A DNA stretch of 64,000 nt from Bacteroidota bacterium (lineage in GTDB: Bacteria > Bacteroidota > Bacteroidia > Chitinophagales > Saprospiraceae). The position numbers and the translations under genes were made by a program. Positions 8,328 to 18,942 of this stretch are shown piece after piece; the first letter of the stretch is position 1, and each line of letters starts with the position of its first letter. The DNA is taken from assembly GCA_016124585.1 (NCBI GenBank), contig WGNL01000030.1, forward strand, positions 62,001 through 126,000, in the 5' to 3' direction. The notes beneath the pieces are model-generated. The model was given only the letters and a program-made list of their open reading frames with translations. It was not told the DNA's origin and searched no databases.

Positions 8328-9602
8328 ATGCAGCCACTTGCCGAAAGACTCAGACCAACTTCCCTCGACGACTACGTTGGGCAGCAGCATTTGGTAGGGC
8401 CGAACGCCATTCTCCGTCAAAGTATCGAGCATGGAAAATTGCCAAGTATGTTGCTGTGGGGCCCCCCCGGCGTAGGCAAGACGACTTTGGCCAGCATTAT
8501 CTCTCACCAACTGAAACGTCCTTTTTTTACCCTCTCTGCCATCAACGCTGGCGTGAAGGACGTTCGGGAAGCAATTGAAAAAGCACAAGGGCAAAAATTT
8601 TTCAGCGCTGCCAATCCAATTTTATTCATCGATGAAATTCACCGCTTCAGTAAATCGCAGCAAGACTCACTGTTAGGCGCAGTTGAAAAAGGGATCGTGA
8701 CACTAATCGGAGCCACAACTGAGAACCCCAGTTTTGAGGTGATTTCAGCCTTGCTTTCCCGATGTCAGGTGTACGTGTTGAAACATTTGGAAAAAGAGGA
8801 ATTGAAGCAGATTATTGATACAGCCCTCGAAAAGGATGAGTACCTGCGGGAGAAAAACATTGAAGTGGCGGAGTATGAAGCACTGATGATGTTCTCTGGC
8901 GGGGATGCCCGGAAACTGCTCAATGTGTTGGAACTGGTCACCAATCTTGCTCAAAAAGGCGAAAAACTTACCATTAATAATGAACTCGTCGAAAATGCCA
9001 TCCAAACCAATCTTGCCATTTATGATAAAACTGGGGAAATGCACTACGACATTGCCTCGGCCTTTATCAAATCTATGCGAGGCAGCGACCCTAATGCTGC
9101 CGTGTACTGGCTGGCCCGTATGATAGAAGGTGGAGAGGATGTAGAATTCATTGCCCGCCGAATGATCATCCTCGCCTCGGAGGATATTGGCCTCGCCAAC
9201 CCGAATGCTTTGCTAATGGCCACTACCTGCTGGGACGCCTGTCGGGCCGTGGGTTTCCCGGAAGCCCGAATCATCCTTTCCCAATGTGCCATTTACTTGG
9301 CGACCTCACCCAAAAGCAATTCAGCCTACACTGCAATAGCAAAAGCCCAACAGCTCGTTCGAGAAACGGGCACCCTGTCTGTTCCGATGCATATCCGCAA
9401 TGCACCCACCAAATTGATGAAAGACCTAGACTACGGCAAGGGCTATCAATATGCCCATGATTTTGAGCAAAATTTTGTTCCACAGGAGTTTTTGCCGGAT
9501 TCAATTAAAGGCAAAACTTTGTTTGAACCAAGCCGCAATGCAGCAGAAGACCGGCTTCGCCAATGGCTTAAAGCCCGCTGGAAGGAAAAGTATGGTTTCT
9601 AG
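8328..9602 (+). CDS. rarA: Replication-associated recombination protein A (AAA ATPase)
   Basis: 424 residues. It belongs to the RarA/MgsA/Mgs1 clamp-loader-like AAA family that acts at stalled replication forks. The N-terminus [16 protein letters not shown] is the family signature; Walker [10 protein letters not shown] is at 45-53, Walker [10 protein letters not shown] at 99-107, sensor 1 ATTENPS follows, and the C-terminal part has the tetramerisation-domain motif [15 protein letters not shown] and [12 protein letters not shown] chose the ATG at 8328 because homology begins at [10 protein letters not shown]; an in-frame ATG at 8271 would add a non-conserved stretch. It is divergent from the SprB-repeat gene. 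Function by family is well established. Confidence 0.96.
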   Translation: MQPLAERLRPTSLDDYVGQQHLVGPNAILRQSIEHGKLPSMLLWGPPGVGKTTLASIISHQLKRPFFTLSAINAGVKDVREAIEKAQGQKFFSAANPILFIDEIHRFSKSQQDSLLGAVEKGIVTLIGATTENPSFEVISALLSRCQVYVLKHLEKEELKQIIDTALEKDEYLREKNIEVAEYEALMMFSGGDARKLLNVLELVTNLAQKGEKLTINNELVENAIQTNLAIYDKTGEMHYDIASAFIKSMRGSDPNAAVYWLARMIEGGEDVEFIARRMIILASEDIGLANPNALLMATTCWDACRAVGFPEARIILSQCAIYLATSPKSNSAYTAIAKAQQLVRETGTLSVPMHIRNAPTKLMKDLDYGKGYQYAHDFEQNFVPQEFLPDSIKGKTLFEPSRNAAEDRLRQWLKARWKEKYGF

Positions 9603-10165
9603 ATTTGGTTTTGGCACAATGATTGTCAAAGCAGTTTCATCCTCCCATCAATATTCCCCTCGATTGATATCCCCTTGAGTGTTTTCAACAAAAAATTGCC
9701 AGCATTTTCTGCTGCAATGTAAGAACGTGAACAGCATACGAACGACACCCTATAGTTTAAACTATGCCTTCAAAAGCTTGGCCATATCAAGCTTCTTACC
9801 GACCGTTGAAAAGGAACTGTTTCTCACAAACTTGTTTGCCAACGGCAAATCAAAATACAATCCAGCAAAGGCTGGACAGGATTTTTGGTCTCATATAACA
9901 ATGGACTGGTTTCACTCCAATTTGAATTGAAGCATCGAAGATTCTGAAAAAAATGGCGGCAAAAAGCACCCACAACAAGTGCAAATCGCCAAAGGAAAAT
10001 TTTGGGTTTATAGTGTTTTTTCGGGCAGCCTTCTCGTCCAGACCTCGTGTCTGGACGAAAATGCCCTTTTTCTTAAAGCACTTTAACAAGTTCCTTTCCC
10101 CCTTCCCTGTTTTGCTTTTTCACAAATTTAGTCCACATACAAAATTCATTAAACTCACGAAAATT
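9603..10165. other. 563-bp intergenic region before the giant surface protein
   Basis: No convincing gene. It holds a short perfect palindrome ATAGTTTAAACTAT near 9753, a small hairpin TCCAGC/GCTGGA near 9861-9876, and a larger terminator-like hairpin at 10023-10071. An open frame continues upstream of the giant gene's ATG at 10166 to an ATG at 9953, but those 71 residues do not look like protein and would bury the signal peptide. Confidence 0.5.
10023..10071 (+). terminator. Stem-loop with T-run in the leader of the giant gene
   Basis: Outer arms GGGCA (10023-10027) and TGCCC (10062-10066) enclose a perfect 10-bp stem TCGTCCAGAC (10034-10043) / GTCTGGACGA (10049-10058) with a five-base loop, followed by TTTTT. 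It has the form of an intrinsic terminator but lies 95-140 bases upstream of the giant surface-protein gene, so it may end an upstream transcript or act as an attenuator in a long leader. Confidence 0.45.
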
Positions 10166-13100
10166 ATGTACAGATCCAACATTTACCCTAAGATGATACT
10201 CCTTGTATCGTTTTTTGTGTTGGCGTTTAGCTCGGTCTTTGCTCAGACACCTTCGATGGAGTTGAAGCTTCAACTTATCGGTCCCAACGAGTGGGGTGTT
10301 TATGTAAGACCGAACGGCGTCCATCCATCCACTAACCAGACTATTACGGTTGGTGGTGACCAAGTTACGGTGGTAATGCCACTTAACTATGGTTACACCA
10401 ATTTTACCACCGTCAATGGTATTTGGTCTCCCAATGCACCGGTGCATGGGCCAAGCGAAAACCCTACAAAATCCTATATTTCTTTTGGACTTCAAAGCGA
10501 AATTGTTCCTATCCCATATACATTTGGGCAGGAAACTTTGCTATTTACGTTCAAAGGTGACGGACTTTGCCCAGATGAACTTTACTTGATTGACAATGAT
10601 ACGGACCCATTCAACGTATTGCCTAACTCAGTGAACAGTAACCCTGGTAACGAGTACGCAGTATTTGACATGGTAACGTTTGCTAACTATTCCTACTTGG
10701 GCAATTACTCGCCTTATGCTTGGGATTGTCACGATTGCGACGGTGACGGTATTCTCAATGCATTTGAGGATTCTGATGGTGACGGTATTTACGAGCCATT
10801 TAATGAAGACTTGAACGGCAACGGTACACTTGACTACAATGAAGATGCAAACAGCAACGGTATTTTGGATCCAGGTGAAGATATTGACGGTGACGGTATT
10901 CTCGATCTAGTTGATGAGGATGCTGACGGAGACGGTTATCTTGACCCAGACGTTTCTCAGATTTGTAATCCTTGTGATCCTTACCACCCTGAGTCCGCAG
11001 CCATCGAATTGATAGGCGGCGCTGACGTCATTTGTGCAGGTGACGTAGGTGACACTGCTTATTTCCGTGTAATCATTGAAGGTGGATGGCCTCCATACAC
11101 CGTACATTATACGGATGGCGCAACTAACTTCACTGACACACTATATTATAGTGGTGATTCAATCCCATTTGTGCCAACTTCAACTGTTACACTTGATTTG
11201 ATAAACATCGTTGACTCCTTCAACTGTTTATTGGATACCAGTTTATCAGCAGGTCTGGTCATTTCTGTGCATGGCCCAATATCCTTTACGGACGAGCCAG
11301 ACCCTGTGACAGAATGTTATGGAAATGGAACTCAGTTTTGTGTTGCAACGCAAAACCTTGGCGATGGTTATACCTACAAAAAATGGCAGGTAAGTACCAA
11401 CAACGGCTCTACTTGGGCTGATATCCAAGATGGTGGTGTTTATGACAATACAGATTCGCTTTGCATGGATATTGCCAATGTGGCGAATAAGCATAATTAC
11501 CAGTATCGATGCAAGATTTTCACAGATGTCTGTGATACTATCTACTCTACTGCTGCCTTGTTGCAAGTGGAAGGCCCAATCTCTATCTCTTTGCAACCTC
11601 GTGATACTGTTAACTGTGCTACTGAAGGAGTTGCATTCACTGCAAGTTCTGCAAACGGTGGCCTAGTAGGTACAATGTCATATGTATGGCAATACTCTAC
11701 AAATGGTACCACATACTATGACCTCGCCAACGGTGCAGGTGGTGCAGGTGGTGCTACTTATGGCGGCACCACAGCAAGCTCCGCAACAGCTACTGGTTCA
11801 TCTACCTTGACGGTCGACAATATCCAGGTTGGTCAGGACGGTTGGTACTTCCGTATGAAGGTAAGCACAGGTACTTGTGATACAGTATTCACATTGCCAG
11901 CAAGGCTAAACGTTTCTGGACCAATCACAGTTATCAGGGACCCAGTTGATTACACTAATTGCGCAGGTAACGAAGTATTCTTTATTGCTGACTATAGTAA
12001 TGCTGGATACCTTTACCCAGCAGATAGTACCCTTACAACTACCAACTATATTTGGCAGGTAAGTACGAACAACGGCGTTACTTGGTCTAATATCACAAAT
12101 ACCGGTGTATATAATGGTATTACTGGTATTGGAGATGGTGGTTATGGTTCTGATACGTTGGCTATCACTAACGTTGTTGGCTTGAACGGCAACAGATACC
12201 GGATTTGCTATACTTCGCCAACTTGTTCAGTGCCTGTATATTCTGCTTCAGCACTATTGAACGTAAGCGGTAACGTAGCTTTTTCGCTTGACCCTAAAGA
12301 TATTACTGTTTGTTCAGGTGGCGATACGATTTTCACGGCAACTGCTTCTATCCCGCAAGGTACTTTCACTTTTGGCTGGGATTACTCTGATGACAACGGT
12401 TTGACTTGGGACTCTATTAACTTCACCACGATGTCGGCGTTGTTTTCGCATACTCAGACAACCGCTATCTCATCAGGTACTGACGTGCTGACGGTATCAA
12501 ATGTTGCTGGCATGTATGGCCGCCGCTTCCGGGCACGAGCAGATGCAACAGCTTGTAATTCTATCTACTCCAACTATGCTATCCTTAGCGTAGAAGGCCC
12601 ACTATCTGAGTCTGTACCGCCAATCTCAGTTACAGAATGTTCTGGTAATCCTACTTCATTCACTGGTGGCTTCAATAACCCAGGTGTTCAAGGAAGTACG
12701 ATTTACCGCTGGGAGATCAGCTTTAACAGTGGTGCAACATGGGTTCCATTGAACAGTGGTGGTATCTACGCTGGTGTATTCTCAAACCAACTCACCATTT
12801 TGAACGTGGCTGGCTTACATAACTTTATGTACCGTTTGTCAGCAAGAACTAGCACTTGTAATATTCAGTATGGTACGGCTGCTACTTTGACGGTAGAAGG
12901 TCCTATCTTAGTGACATTACAACCATCAACTGTTGACCTTTGCTCTGGTGACGGAACTTCATTTACTTCAACAGCAGATGTTGGAACAGCTGGTACTTTG
13001 GTTTACCAATGGCAAGTAACAAGTGACAACACTAACTGGTCAGACATCGATGGCACTACTGACGGCGGTGTTTACTCTGGCTATGATGGAACAACTTTGG

Positions 13101-16100
13101 ACGTGAGCAATGTGGCTAACCTTTACAGCCGTTGCTACCGCTTGGCATTCAGCACTGGCGAGTGTAACAGGGTTTACAGTGATGCTGCTTGCATGAACAT
13201 TGATGGTCCGATTAGCATCACTGCACACCCAGATGATATCATCCAGTGTTCTGGTGAAGCCGTAATATTTGGTGCAAAAGCAGCGACAGCCTCTTTAGAA
13301 GCAGATTCTCTTACGCAGATTCAGTACCAATGGCAGGAAAGCTCTGATGACACCTTGACTTGGCATGTAATCACCAACGATACATTGTACAATGGTGCTC
13401 AAACTGATACAATGAGCATTTCTTATACTACAGGTTTAGATGGAAACTATTATCGGTTGGCCATTTGGACAGAAAATTGTGATACGATATACTCTTATGC
13501 TGCATTGTTGGATATTGAAGGCCCAATGACAGTTACGGATGAGCCAGACAATATCACAGAATGTTCTGGTTCTGGTGTGACTTTCTCAGCAACAGTTTCA
13601 TTGGAAAATGGCGACCCAGGCACCTTGATTTATCAGTGGGAGGTGTCGCAATACGATACAATCGCTGGTACTTGGAGTCCTTATATCAATGTTGTTGATG
13701 GTGGGGTCTTCCATAATGCTACTACAACTGTGCTTACCATTGATGATGTAGCAGATATGTACAACTGGAGATTCCGATTGCGCTATCGCACACCAAATTG
13801 TAATGCACAATGGTCAAACTACGCACAGTTGACAGTTGAAGGCCCAATTGGATTTGAGACTACGGGTAACCCTGACGATGTGACAACTTGTTCAGGTAGT
13901 TCAGCTGTATTCTGTGTGGAAACCACAAACAATAGTACTGCTCAAATAAAATATCAGTGGCAGGTACTGACAGCAGGTTTGGATTCAACCGTTGCATTGA
14001 ACTGGATTAACCTGAACAATGGTACTTTCTACAACGGTACGAAGACGCCTTGCTTGAGCGTGTCGAACGTGGCAGGCTTCAATGGCTACCGCTACCGGGT
14101 ATTGATTGAGACATCAACTTGCTCATCAGCAGCTTCTTACTCAGCTTTATTGACGGTTGAAGGACCAATCAGCTTTACTGACCATCCAGATGAAATCACA
14201 CAGTGCTCTGGTGAGGGTGTTACTTTCTCCGCTGTTTCTGAAATTGCGGTTGGAAATGCAGGTACCATGACCTACCAATGGCAGATTTCTGATGATGCAA
14301 CATGTACCAGCTACACCAATATCGATGGCGTGATTTATCCAGCTAACTCAATGACAGGCTTTGATACTCCTACGCTTTCAATTGGTGACGTAGCTGGTCT
14401 GAACGGTCGGTGCTTCCGCCTTGCAGTTAAGACGGGGGTTTGTAACAACGTTTACTCTTTCCCTGCCAAATTGTATGTAGAAGGTCCGTTGACGATTACA
14501 ACGAATCCAGTTGACTACACTAACTGTTCTGATAAAGAAGCTTACTTCTTCTCTAAAATATTCAACCCAGCAGTAGGTGGGGCGGATGCAGTGCAGAACC
14601 AGTGGCAGTTGAGCTCTGATGGTGGTACTACTTGGTTGGATATTACACAATTGATAGACACAGTTGGAGGTCATATCGTGAATTTCTCTGGATATGACAG
14701 TGATACACTTTTCATATCTCCACTTGATGGGTTGAATAGCTACATGTTCCGTAACATCTTCTGGACGGAAACTTGTAACCATGACACTACTACTGCAGCA
14801 ATGCTAAACGTTGAAGGTCCAATCACTTTTGCTGACCAACCAGATGACGTAACGCTTTGTTCTGCTTCTTCAACGCAGTTCACGGTAGCAATCGCCAACT
14901 CCACAGGAGTGGGTGTGGTACAATATGTATGGCAAAGATTCCAAGGTGGAGCTTGGGTTGACTTGACCAATTCAGCTCCTTACAGTGGGGCATTTACTAA
15001 CCAACTCTCTATTAGCAACGTAGCGAATTTGAACTTGAGCAAATACCGTTGCAAAGTGAAAACTGGAAATTGTGAATGGAGCTATAGTGATCTTGCAAAC
15101 CTCTTTGTGGAAGGTCCAATCACCATCACATTGGACTTGCCGGATACAGCTTACATTTGCTCAAACAGGCCTTATTTGTTCAATACGACCATCACGAACC
15201 CTGGCTACGGTCAGATGACTTATCGTTGGCAGTATAGCTCAAACAACGGCACTACATGGGTACCATTCACTTCTAATATCGGTGACTTGTCAAGCATTGG
15301 CGTTGTCAACCCAACCGATCCACAAGCGAAATGGCAAAGTGCTTACGGTCAAGACTTGAACTTGACGAATACGGATGGTCTTAACGGTTACATGTTCCGC
15401 TTGGCTATCACAACGGCGCACTGTTCCAACTTTACCAACGACATCGTGCTGATTGTTCGTGACAAGTGTTTGTCTGGCCTTTGTGACCTTGACAATGACG
15501 GCCTAATCAATGATGTAGACCCTGATGATGACAACGACCAATTGTCTGACTTCTGGGAGCAGTGGATGACCGACAATAACATTCAAGTGGCAACTGACAC
15601 CTTTATCGGCACAGGCCCTTGGAACTACACAGTAGCTGGTGCTGGATTCCCATACCCAACTTCACCTTATATCAGCTATGACCGCTGCTTGGTGGATACA
15701 GATGGAGATGGTATTTATGACAACCAAGAGGATCCAGACGGTGATAACATTAACAACGGTGAAGAAACGGACGCTGACGGTATTTTTGAAGGTAACCCAC
15801 TCGATCCTTGTAGTCCTGTACTTGGCCCTACTTGTATCGGTATCAATCTTGCCATAAAGGTTGGATTGCAGGGTGCTCATATTGGTGTGACACCAACAGA
15901 TCCAATATCTAGAGCTACCTTGAGGGACTACGGAATAACACACCAACAGCTCATTCCTGGTCAAGAGCCTTACGAAGCGATCCCTGCGTTTACGCACAAT
16001 GGTCCAGATGGTGGTGGTTACGAGCACCTCACTGGTCAAGACTCCATTGACATGTTCGCTGTTAATGACAATGATGCAATTGTTGACTGGGTATTTGTAG

Positions 16101-16663
16101 AACTCAGAAGTTCAACCGCCCTTGACAGCGTTGCCACTACCCGTGCAGGTCTCTTGCAACGTGATGGCGATGTGGTTGACTTGGATGGTGGAAATTTGAG
16201 GTTCCCACTTGCGGCAGCAAATACTTACTATGTTTCTGTACGTCATAGGAACCACTTGGGCGTAATGACAAACGAAGCACTTGACCTTAGCCCTGCACTA
16301 CAGGAGATTGACTTTACCGACCCATCGTTTCCAGTGAACGGTACCTATCCACAGGTGCAAATTGGAGACAAGATGTACATGTGGGCAGGTGACTTGAACT
16401 CTGATGGCCGCACGGTTTACCAAGGTCCTGGTAACGACGTCCTAAAACTGTTCACTACAGTACTCTACGACCCACTTAATACCAGCCTTTTGGCCAACTT
16501 TATTAGTCAAGGCTACTTGGTTGCGGATGTTAACTTGGATGGACGGGCAATTTATCAAGGCCCACTGAATGATAGGTCAATGCTTCTGTTGAATACTATC
16601 CTCAGCCACCCAGCCAACGTGAACCTGATTTCGAACTTTGTGATTTTGGAAATGTTGCCATAA
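10166..16663 (+). CDS. Giant surface protein with 13 Ig-like repeats and calcium-binding ends
   Basis: 2165 residues. A signal peptide (ends VFAQ, about residue 27) is followed by a domain of unknown type to about 185; a thrombospondin type 3-like calcium-binding stretch of DxDGDGI/DxNGNG repeats (about 190-260); a cysteine-containing domain; then 13 tandem Ig-like repeats (about 370-1768) of roughly 100-120 residues. Each repeat opens with (V/I)EGPI and has a conserved Cys ... W ... Cys pattern. Two more DxDGDG clusters follow (about 1773-1792 and 1844-1875). The end carries two dockerin-like loops, D-x-N-x-D-G-R-x-x-Y-Q-G-P, starting at about residues 2076 and 2121. No canonical T9SS sorting domain is seen. 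An adhesive, calcium-stiffened surface fibre is the likely role (inference). The ATG at 10166 was chosen for its signal peptide. Confidence 0.85.
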   Translation: MYRSNIYPKMILLVSFFVLAFSSVFAQTPSMELKLQLIGPNEWGVYVRPNGVHPSTNQTITVGGDQVTVVMPLNYGYTNFTTVNGIWSPNAPVHGPSENPTKSYISFGLQSEIVPIPYTFGQETLLFTFKGDGLCPDELYLIDNDTDPFNVLPNSVNSNPGNEYAVFDMVTFANYSYLGNYSPYAWDCHDCDGDGILNAFEDSDGDGIYEPFNEDLNGNGTLDYNEDANSNGILDPGEDIDGDGILDLVDEDADGDGYLDPDVSQICNPCDPYHPESAAIELIGGADVICAGDVGDTAYFRVIIEGGWPPYTVHYTDGATNFTDTLYYSGDSIPFVPTSTVTLDLINIVDSFNCLLDTSLSAGLVISVHGPISFTDEPDPVTECYGNGTQFCVATQNLGDGYTYKKWQVSTNNGSTWADIQDGGVYDNTDSLCMDIANVANKHNYQYRCKIFTDVCDTIYSTAALLQVEGPISISLQPRDTVNCATEGVAFTASSANGGLVGTMSYVWQYSTNGTTYYDLANGAGGAGGATYGGTTASSATATGSSTLTVDNIQVGQDGWYFRMKVSTGTCDTVFTLPARLNVSGPITVIRDPVDYTNCAGNEVFFIADYSNAGYLYPADSTLTTTNYIWQVSTNNGVTWSNITNTGVYNGITGIGDGGYGSDTLAITNVVGLNGNRYRICYTSPTCSVPVYSASALLNVSGNVAFSLDPKDITVCSGGDTIFTATASIPQGTFTFGWDYSDDNGLTWDSINFTTMSALFSHTQTTAISSGTDVLTVSNVAGMYGRRFRARADATACNSIYSNYAILSVEGPLSESVPPISVTECSGNPTSFTGGFNNPGVQGSTIYRWEISFNSGATWVPLNSGGIYAGVFSNQLTILNVAGLHNFMYRLSARTSTCNIQYGTAATLTVEGPILVTLQPSTVDLCSGDGTSFTSTADVGTAGTLVYQWQVTSDNTNWSDIDGTTDGGVYSGYDGTTLDVSNVANLYSRCYRLAFSTGECNRVYSDAACMNIDGPISITAHPDDIIQCSGEAVIFGAKAATASLEADSLTQIQYQWQESSDDTLTWHVITNDTLYNGAQTDTMSISYTTGLDGNYYRLAIWTENCDTIYSYAALLDIEGPMTVTDEPDNITECSGSGVTFSATVSLENGDPGTLIYQWEVSQYDTIAGTWSPYINVVDGGVFHNATTTVLTIDDVADMYNWRFRLRYRTPNCNAQWSNYAQLTVEGPIGFETTGNPDDVTTCSGSSAVFCVETTNNSTAQIKYQWQVLTAGLDSTVALNWINLNNGTFYNGTKTPCLSVSNVAGFNGYRYRVLIETSTCSSAASYSALLTVEGPISFTDHPDEITQCSGEGVTFSAVSEIAVGNAGTMTYQWQISDDATCTSYTNIDGVIYPANSMTGFDTPTLSIGDVAGLNGRCFRLAVKTGVCNNVYSFPAKLYVEGPLTITTNPVDYTNCSDKEAYFFSKIFNPAVGGADAVQNQWQLSSDGGTTWLDITQLIDTVGGHIVNFSGYDSDTLFISPLDGLNSYMFRNIFWTETCNHDTTTAAMLNVEGPITFADQPDDVTLCSASSTQFTVAIANSTGVGVVQYVWQRFQGGAWVDLTNSAPYSGAFTNQLSISNVANLNLSKYRCKVKTGNCEWSYSDLANLFVEGPITITLDLPDTAYICSNRPYLFNTTITNPGYGQMTYRWQYSSNNGTTWVPFTSNIGDLSSIGVVNPTDPQAKWQSAYGQDLNLTNTDGLNGYMFRLAITTAHCSNFTNDIVLIVRDKCLSGLCDLDNDGLINDVDPDDDNDQLSDFWEQWMTDNNIQVATDTFIGTGPWNYTVAGAGFPYPTSPYISYDRCLVDTDGDGIYDNQEDPDGDNINNGEETDADGIFEGNPLDPCSPVLGPTCIGINLAIKVGLQGAHIGVTPTDPISRATLRDYGITHQQLIPGQEPYEAIPAFTHNGPDGGGYEHLTGQDSIDMFAVNDNDAIVDWVFVELRSSTALDSVATTRAGLLQRDGDVVDLDGGNLRFPLAAANTYYVSVRHRNHLGVMTNEALDLSPALQEIDFTDPSFPVNGTYPQVQIGDKMYMWAGDLNSDGRTVYQGPGNDVLKLFTTVLYDPLNTSLLANFISQGYLVADVNLDGRAIYQGPLNDRSMLLLNTILSHPANVNLISNFVILEMLP
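11273..15469 (+). repeat. 13 tandem Ig-like repeats within the giant protein
   Basis: Thirteen units, each beginning with a Gly-Pro-(Ile/Leu/Met) motif preceded by V/I-E or V-S (the fourth begins Gly-Asn-Val), with a first cysteine about 15 residues in, a central YxWQ(V/I/E)S strand, a GVY/GIYxG loop, a DVSNVAxLxGxxYR strand and a final cysteine. They are diverged at DNA level, so recent copy-number change is not obvious. Confidence 0.85.
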
Positions 16664-16756
16664 TGTGGACTAAATGTGGGTGCAGCGGATGCGGCAACTG
16701 TCCTGAACTTGCACCCACATCAGTTTTAAATTAATCTTTAGAACCTTTAAAACGCA

Positions 16757-16786
16757 AAAGGCCGCCCTTGAAAAAGGGCGGCCTTT
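16757..16786. terminator. Strong bidirectional intrinsic terminator
   Basis: A perfect 13-bp GC-rich stem, AAAGGCCGCCCTT (16757-16769) with AAGGGCGGCCTTT (16774-16786), closes a GAAA tetraloop. It is flanked by A- and T-rich tracts on both sides and lies between two convergent genes, so it should stop transcription from both. Confidence 0.85.
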
Positions 16787-16845
16787 CTTATTTCATCTCT
16801 TTTCGAAGACTATTTGAAAATCAGAACTCAACGAAATTTGAATTT

Positions 16846-18942
16846 TCAATAAGCTCCAAAATATCTCCGAAGAAACCATTCTAGACTGAGCATACCAAGT
16901 ATGAGGAAGAAAATCCATTTCAAATTAATGACCGAGCGGGTGCGGGTGGAGGTAAATATCACTGGTTTGATTTCACGTGACAGCAAAGAATCTCCAAGCG
17001 CTTGGAGTTGGTTCTGATAAAAAACTCCACCGCCGAACTCATCGCTTAAACGGCGCAACATGGCATGGTCGGCTGTGGTTTCGTACAACTCTAGTTGAAT
17101 TGGTTGAACGCTGAATTGCCCATCAAAGCTAAGGTTCTGCCCATTGAAGGTCACATTACCACGAAATCGGTAGTTGCCCACAGGAAAAACACCTGCGTTC
17201 AAATTGTAGCCCTTCGTTGTTTTATTAAAAGTATAATTGAACTCCTTGCGGTCGGCATTCGTGATGGTAAGGCGCACATCTGGTTCGTTTACCAATTCAA
17301 AGCTTTCGTTGTAAAGCTCGGCATCAAAAATGACGGGTTCGTTTTCGTTGAAAATATTTTTGCTGGTCGAAATGCGGAAACGCCTTTTGTCAGATTTCAC
17401 TGCCACATACTGAAAGTTTTTCCCTATCAACTCACTGAAAATATCGTGGTTTTGGTGCTGCAAATAGTCAAATAAACGCCAACGCCATAGACCTTCAGCT
17501 GTTAGCACTGCCATTTTTACACCATTGTCTTCCCCAAAAAGAAGCAGTGGATACTTGGTATCAACTTTTCCAATTCGTTGGTAGAGAAGTACTTGTGCAT
17601 CGCCCCGAGCCTGAAAATCGCCAAATGGCGCAGTAATCGGGTTAAAATTCGGCAAGTCCCTTCGAAGGGTTTCATCAATGGTGAACAAATTAAAATTCGG
17701 ATTGAAAATCCCGTTCACATCATTGGTGTTCTGTTGGTCACCTTGGATAGTGATGAGTGGTTGAACCTGATTGAACCTGACTAGGTTCGTCTGCGATCCT
17801 ACGATGAACATCCTTGGAATCTTTTTTTGGTTCAAAACATTAAGCACTGCCGAAGCATCATATCGGCTGCTTGGCAAATTGTGAAGTACCACGAAATCAA
17901 AATCACCCACATTGACCTTCATGTCTTTGATGTAGGCAATTGTAATCTGATAGTTTTTGTTTGATTCCAGTGTCTGTTTCAGCGCAGAGATGTCCGGGTG
18001 AGGGGCATTGGCAACGATGAGCAGCTTCTGCCGGGCGTCTAGCACATCTACGAAAAACTCCCGGCTGTTGTTGGCAACCGATTTTTCTCCGTTCACTTGT
18101 GAAAGTGATATTCTGTAACGTTGCACTCCAGCTTCTTTGGCTTCGAGCACCACTTCACGGGTGGTGAAAAAATCGGCACTGTTGATGTTCAGTGGAATGG
18201 TTTGCAAGTTGCGCACCTCGTTGCCATCCAGTTTTGCGATAACAATATTGGTGTTTGCACTGGCACAATTCCTTGCTGCAATGTCCATCTGAACAGTGAA
18301 TTTGTCGCCTAGGTAGGCTATTTTATTGTGAAAAACTCGTTTCAGAACTAAGTCTTTCTTTGCAGTCGTATCGCCGAGAGCTACTGTAAATACCGGAGCA
18401 TTCAATTTCACGCCAGCATACAGCGGGTTACTGCCTTCATTGTAAATTCCATCGGTAGCCAAAACCACCGCACCAAGGTTTTGATTGCCATACAAGTCGG
18501 TCACTTCTTTCACCACGCTAGAAATGTTGGAAATTTTATCCTTCATCTCGAATTTCACGCCTTCTCGTACCTCAGCACCAAAATCGTATTCCTTCACATC
18601 ATACTTTTTGGAAAGCTGCTCTCTAAGTTGCCCCCAGTTCGTTTTGTAGGCTTCCAGTGCTTCGCCTGCGAGTACTGATCCGACAGATTCGGATTCGTCT
18701 TGCGCTAGCACCACTACCGGCTTTTTTGTTTCGGTCAAAAGGGATTTAAGCAGTGGTTGGAGCAGTAAGATTGCCAAGAGCGTGGCTGAAAGGAACCGTA
18801 AAACCCCCAGTATTCTATGCAGTTGGGGGTGTTGCTCCGCAAAGGTTTTGTCTCGAAAATAAAGCGTCACCGCATAGCCGATGCCGAGGGCAATACAAAG
18901 CAGAAAGTACCAAGCGGGATATTGAAGGCTAATATTTTGCAT
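16846..18942 (-). CDS. Membrane protein with VWA-like domain
   Basis: 698 residues. Two N-terminal membrane segments (about 9-28 and 45-64) and one near the C-terminus (about 672-690) bracket a large soluble region. It has a MIDAS-like DxSxS (Asp82, Ser84, Ser86) and a later ATDGIYNEG, the two landmarks of a von Willebrand A fold, followed by a possible GATase1-like segment (LIVANAPHPDISAL, about 305-320) and Ig-like beta-rich sequence. This arrangement is widespread in Bacteroidota as VWA-domain membrane proteins related to BatA-type proteins; their molecular role is not settled. No MoxR ATPase or BatB partner is adjacent. It is monocistronic and convergent with the giant surface gene. Confidence 0.7.
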   Translation of the reverse strand: MQNISLQYPAWYFLLCIALGIGYAVTLYFRDKTFAEQHPQLHRILGVLRFLSATLLAILLLQPLLKSLLTETKKPVVVLAQDESESVGSVLAGEALEAYKTNWGQLREQLSKKYDVKEYDFGAEVREGVKFEMKDKISNISSVVKEVTDLYGNQNLGAVVLATDGIYNEGSNPLYAGVKLNAPVFTVALGDTTAKKDLVLKRVFHNKIAYLGDKFTVQMDIAARNCASANTNIVIAKLDGNEVRNLQTIPLNINSADFFTTREVVLEAKEAGVQRYRISLSQVNGEKSVANNSREFFVDVLDARQKLLIVANAPHPDISALKQTLESNKNYQITIAYIKDMKVNVGDFDFVVLHNLPSSRYDASAVLNVLNQKKIPRMFIVGSQTNLVRFNQVQPLITIQGDQQNTNDVNGIFNPNFNLFTIDETLRRDLPNFNPITAPFGDFQARGDAQVLLYQRIGKVDTKYPLLLFGEDNGVKMAVLTAEGLWRWRLFDYLQHQNHDIFSELIGKNFQYVAVKSDKRRFRISTSKNIFNENEPVIFDAELYNESFELVNEPDVRLTITNADRKEFNYTFNKTTKGYNLNAGVFPVGNYRFRGNVTFNGQNLSFDGQFSVQPIQLELYETTADHAMLRRLSDEFGGGVFYQNQLQALGDSLLSREIKPVIFTSTRTRSVINLKWIFFLILGMLSLEWFLRRYFGAY

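Noticed and set aside
9953-10165. N-terminal extension of the giant surface protein
   Set aside because: The 71 extra residues are basic and irregular, overlap a terminator-like hairpin, and would place the signal peptide internally.
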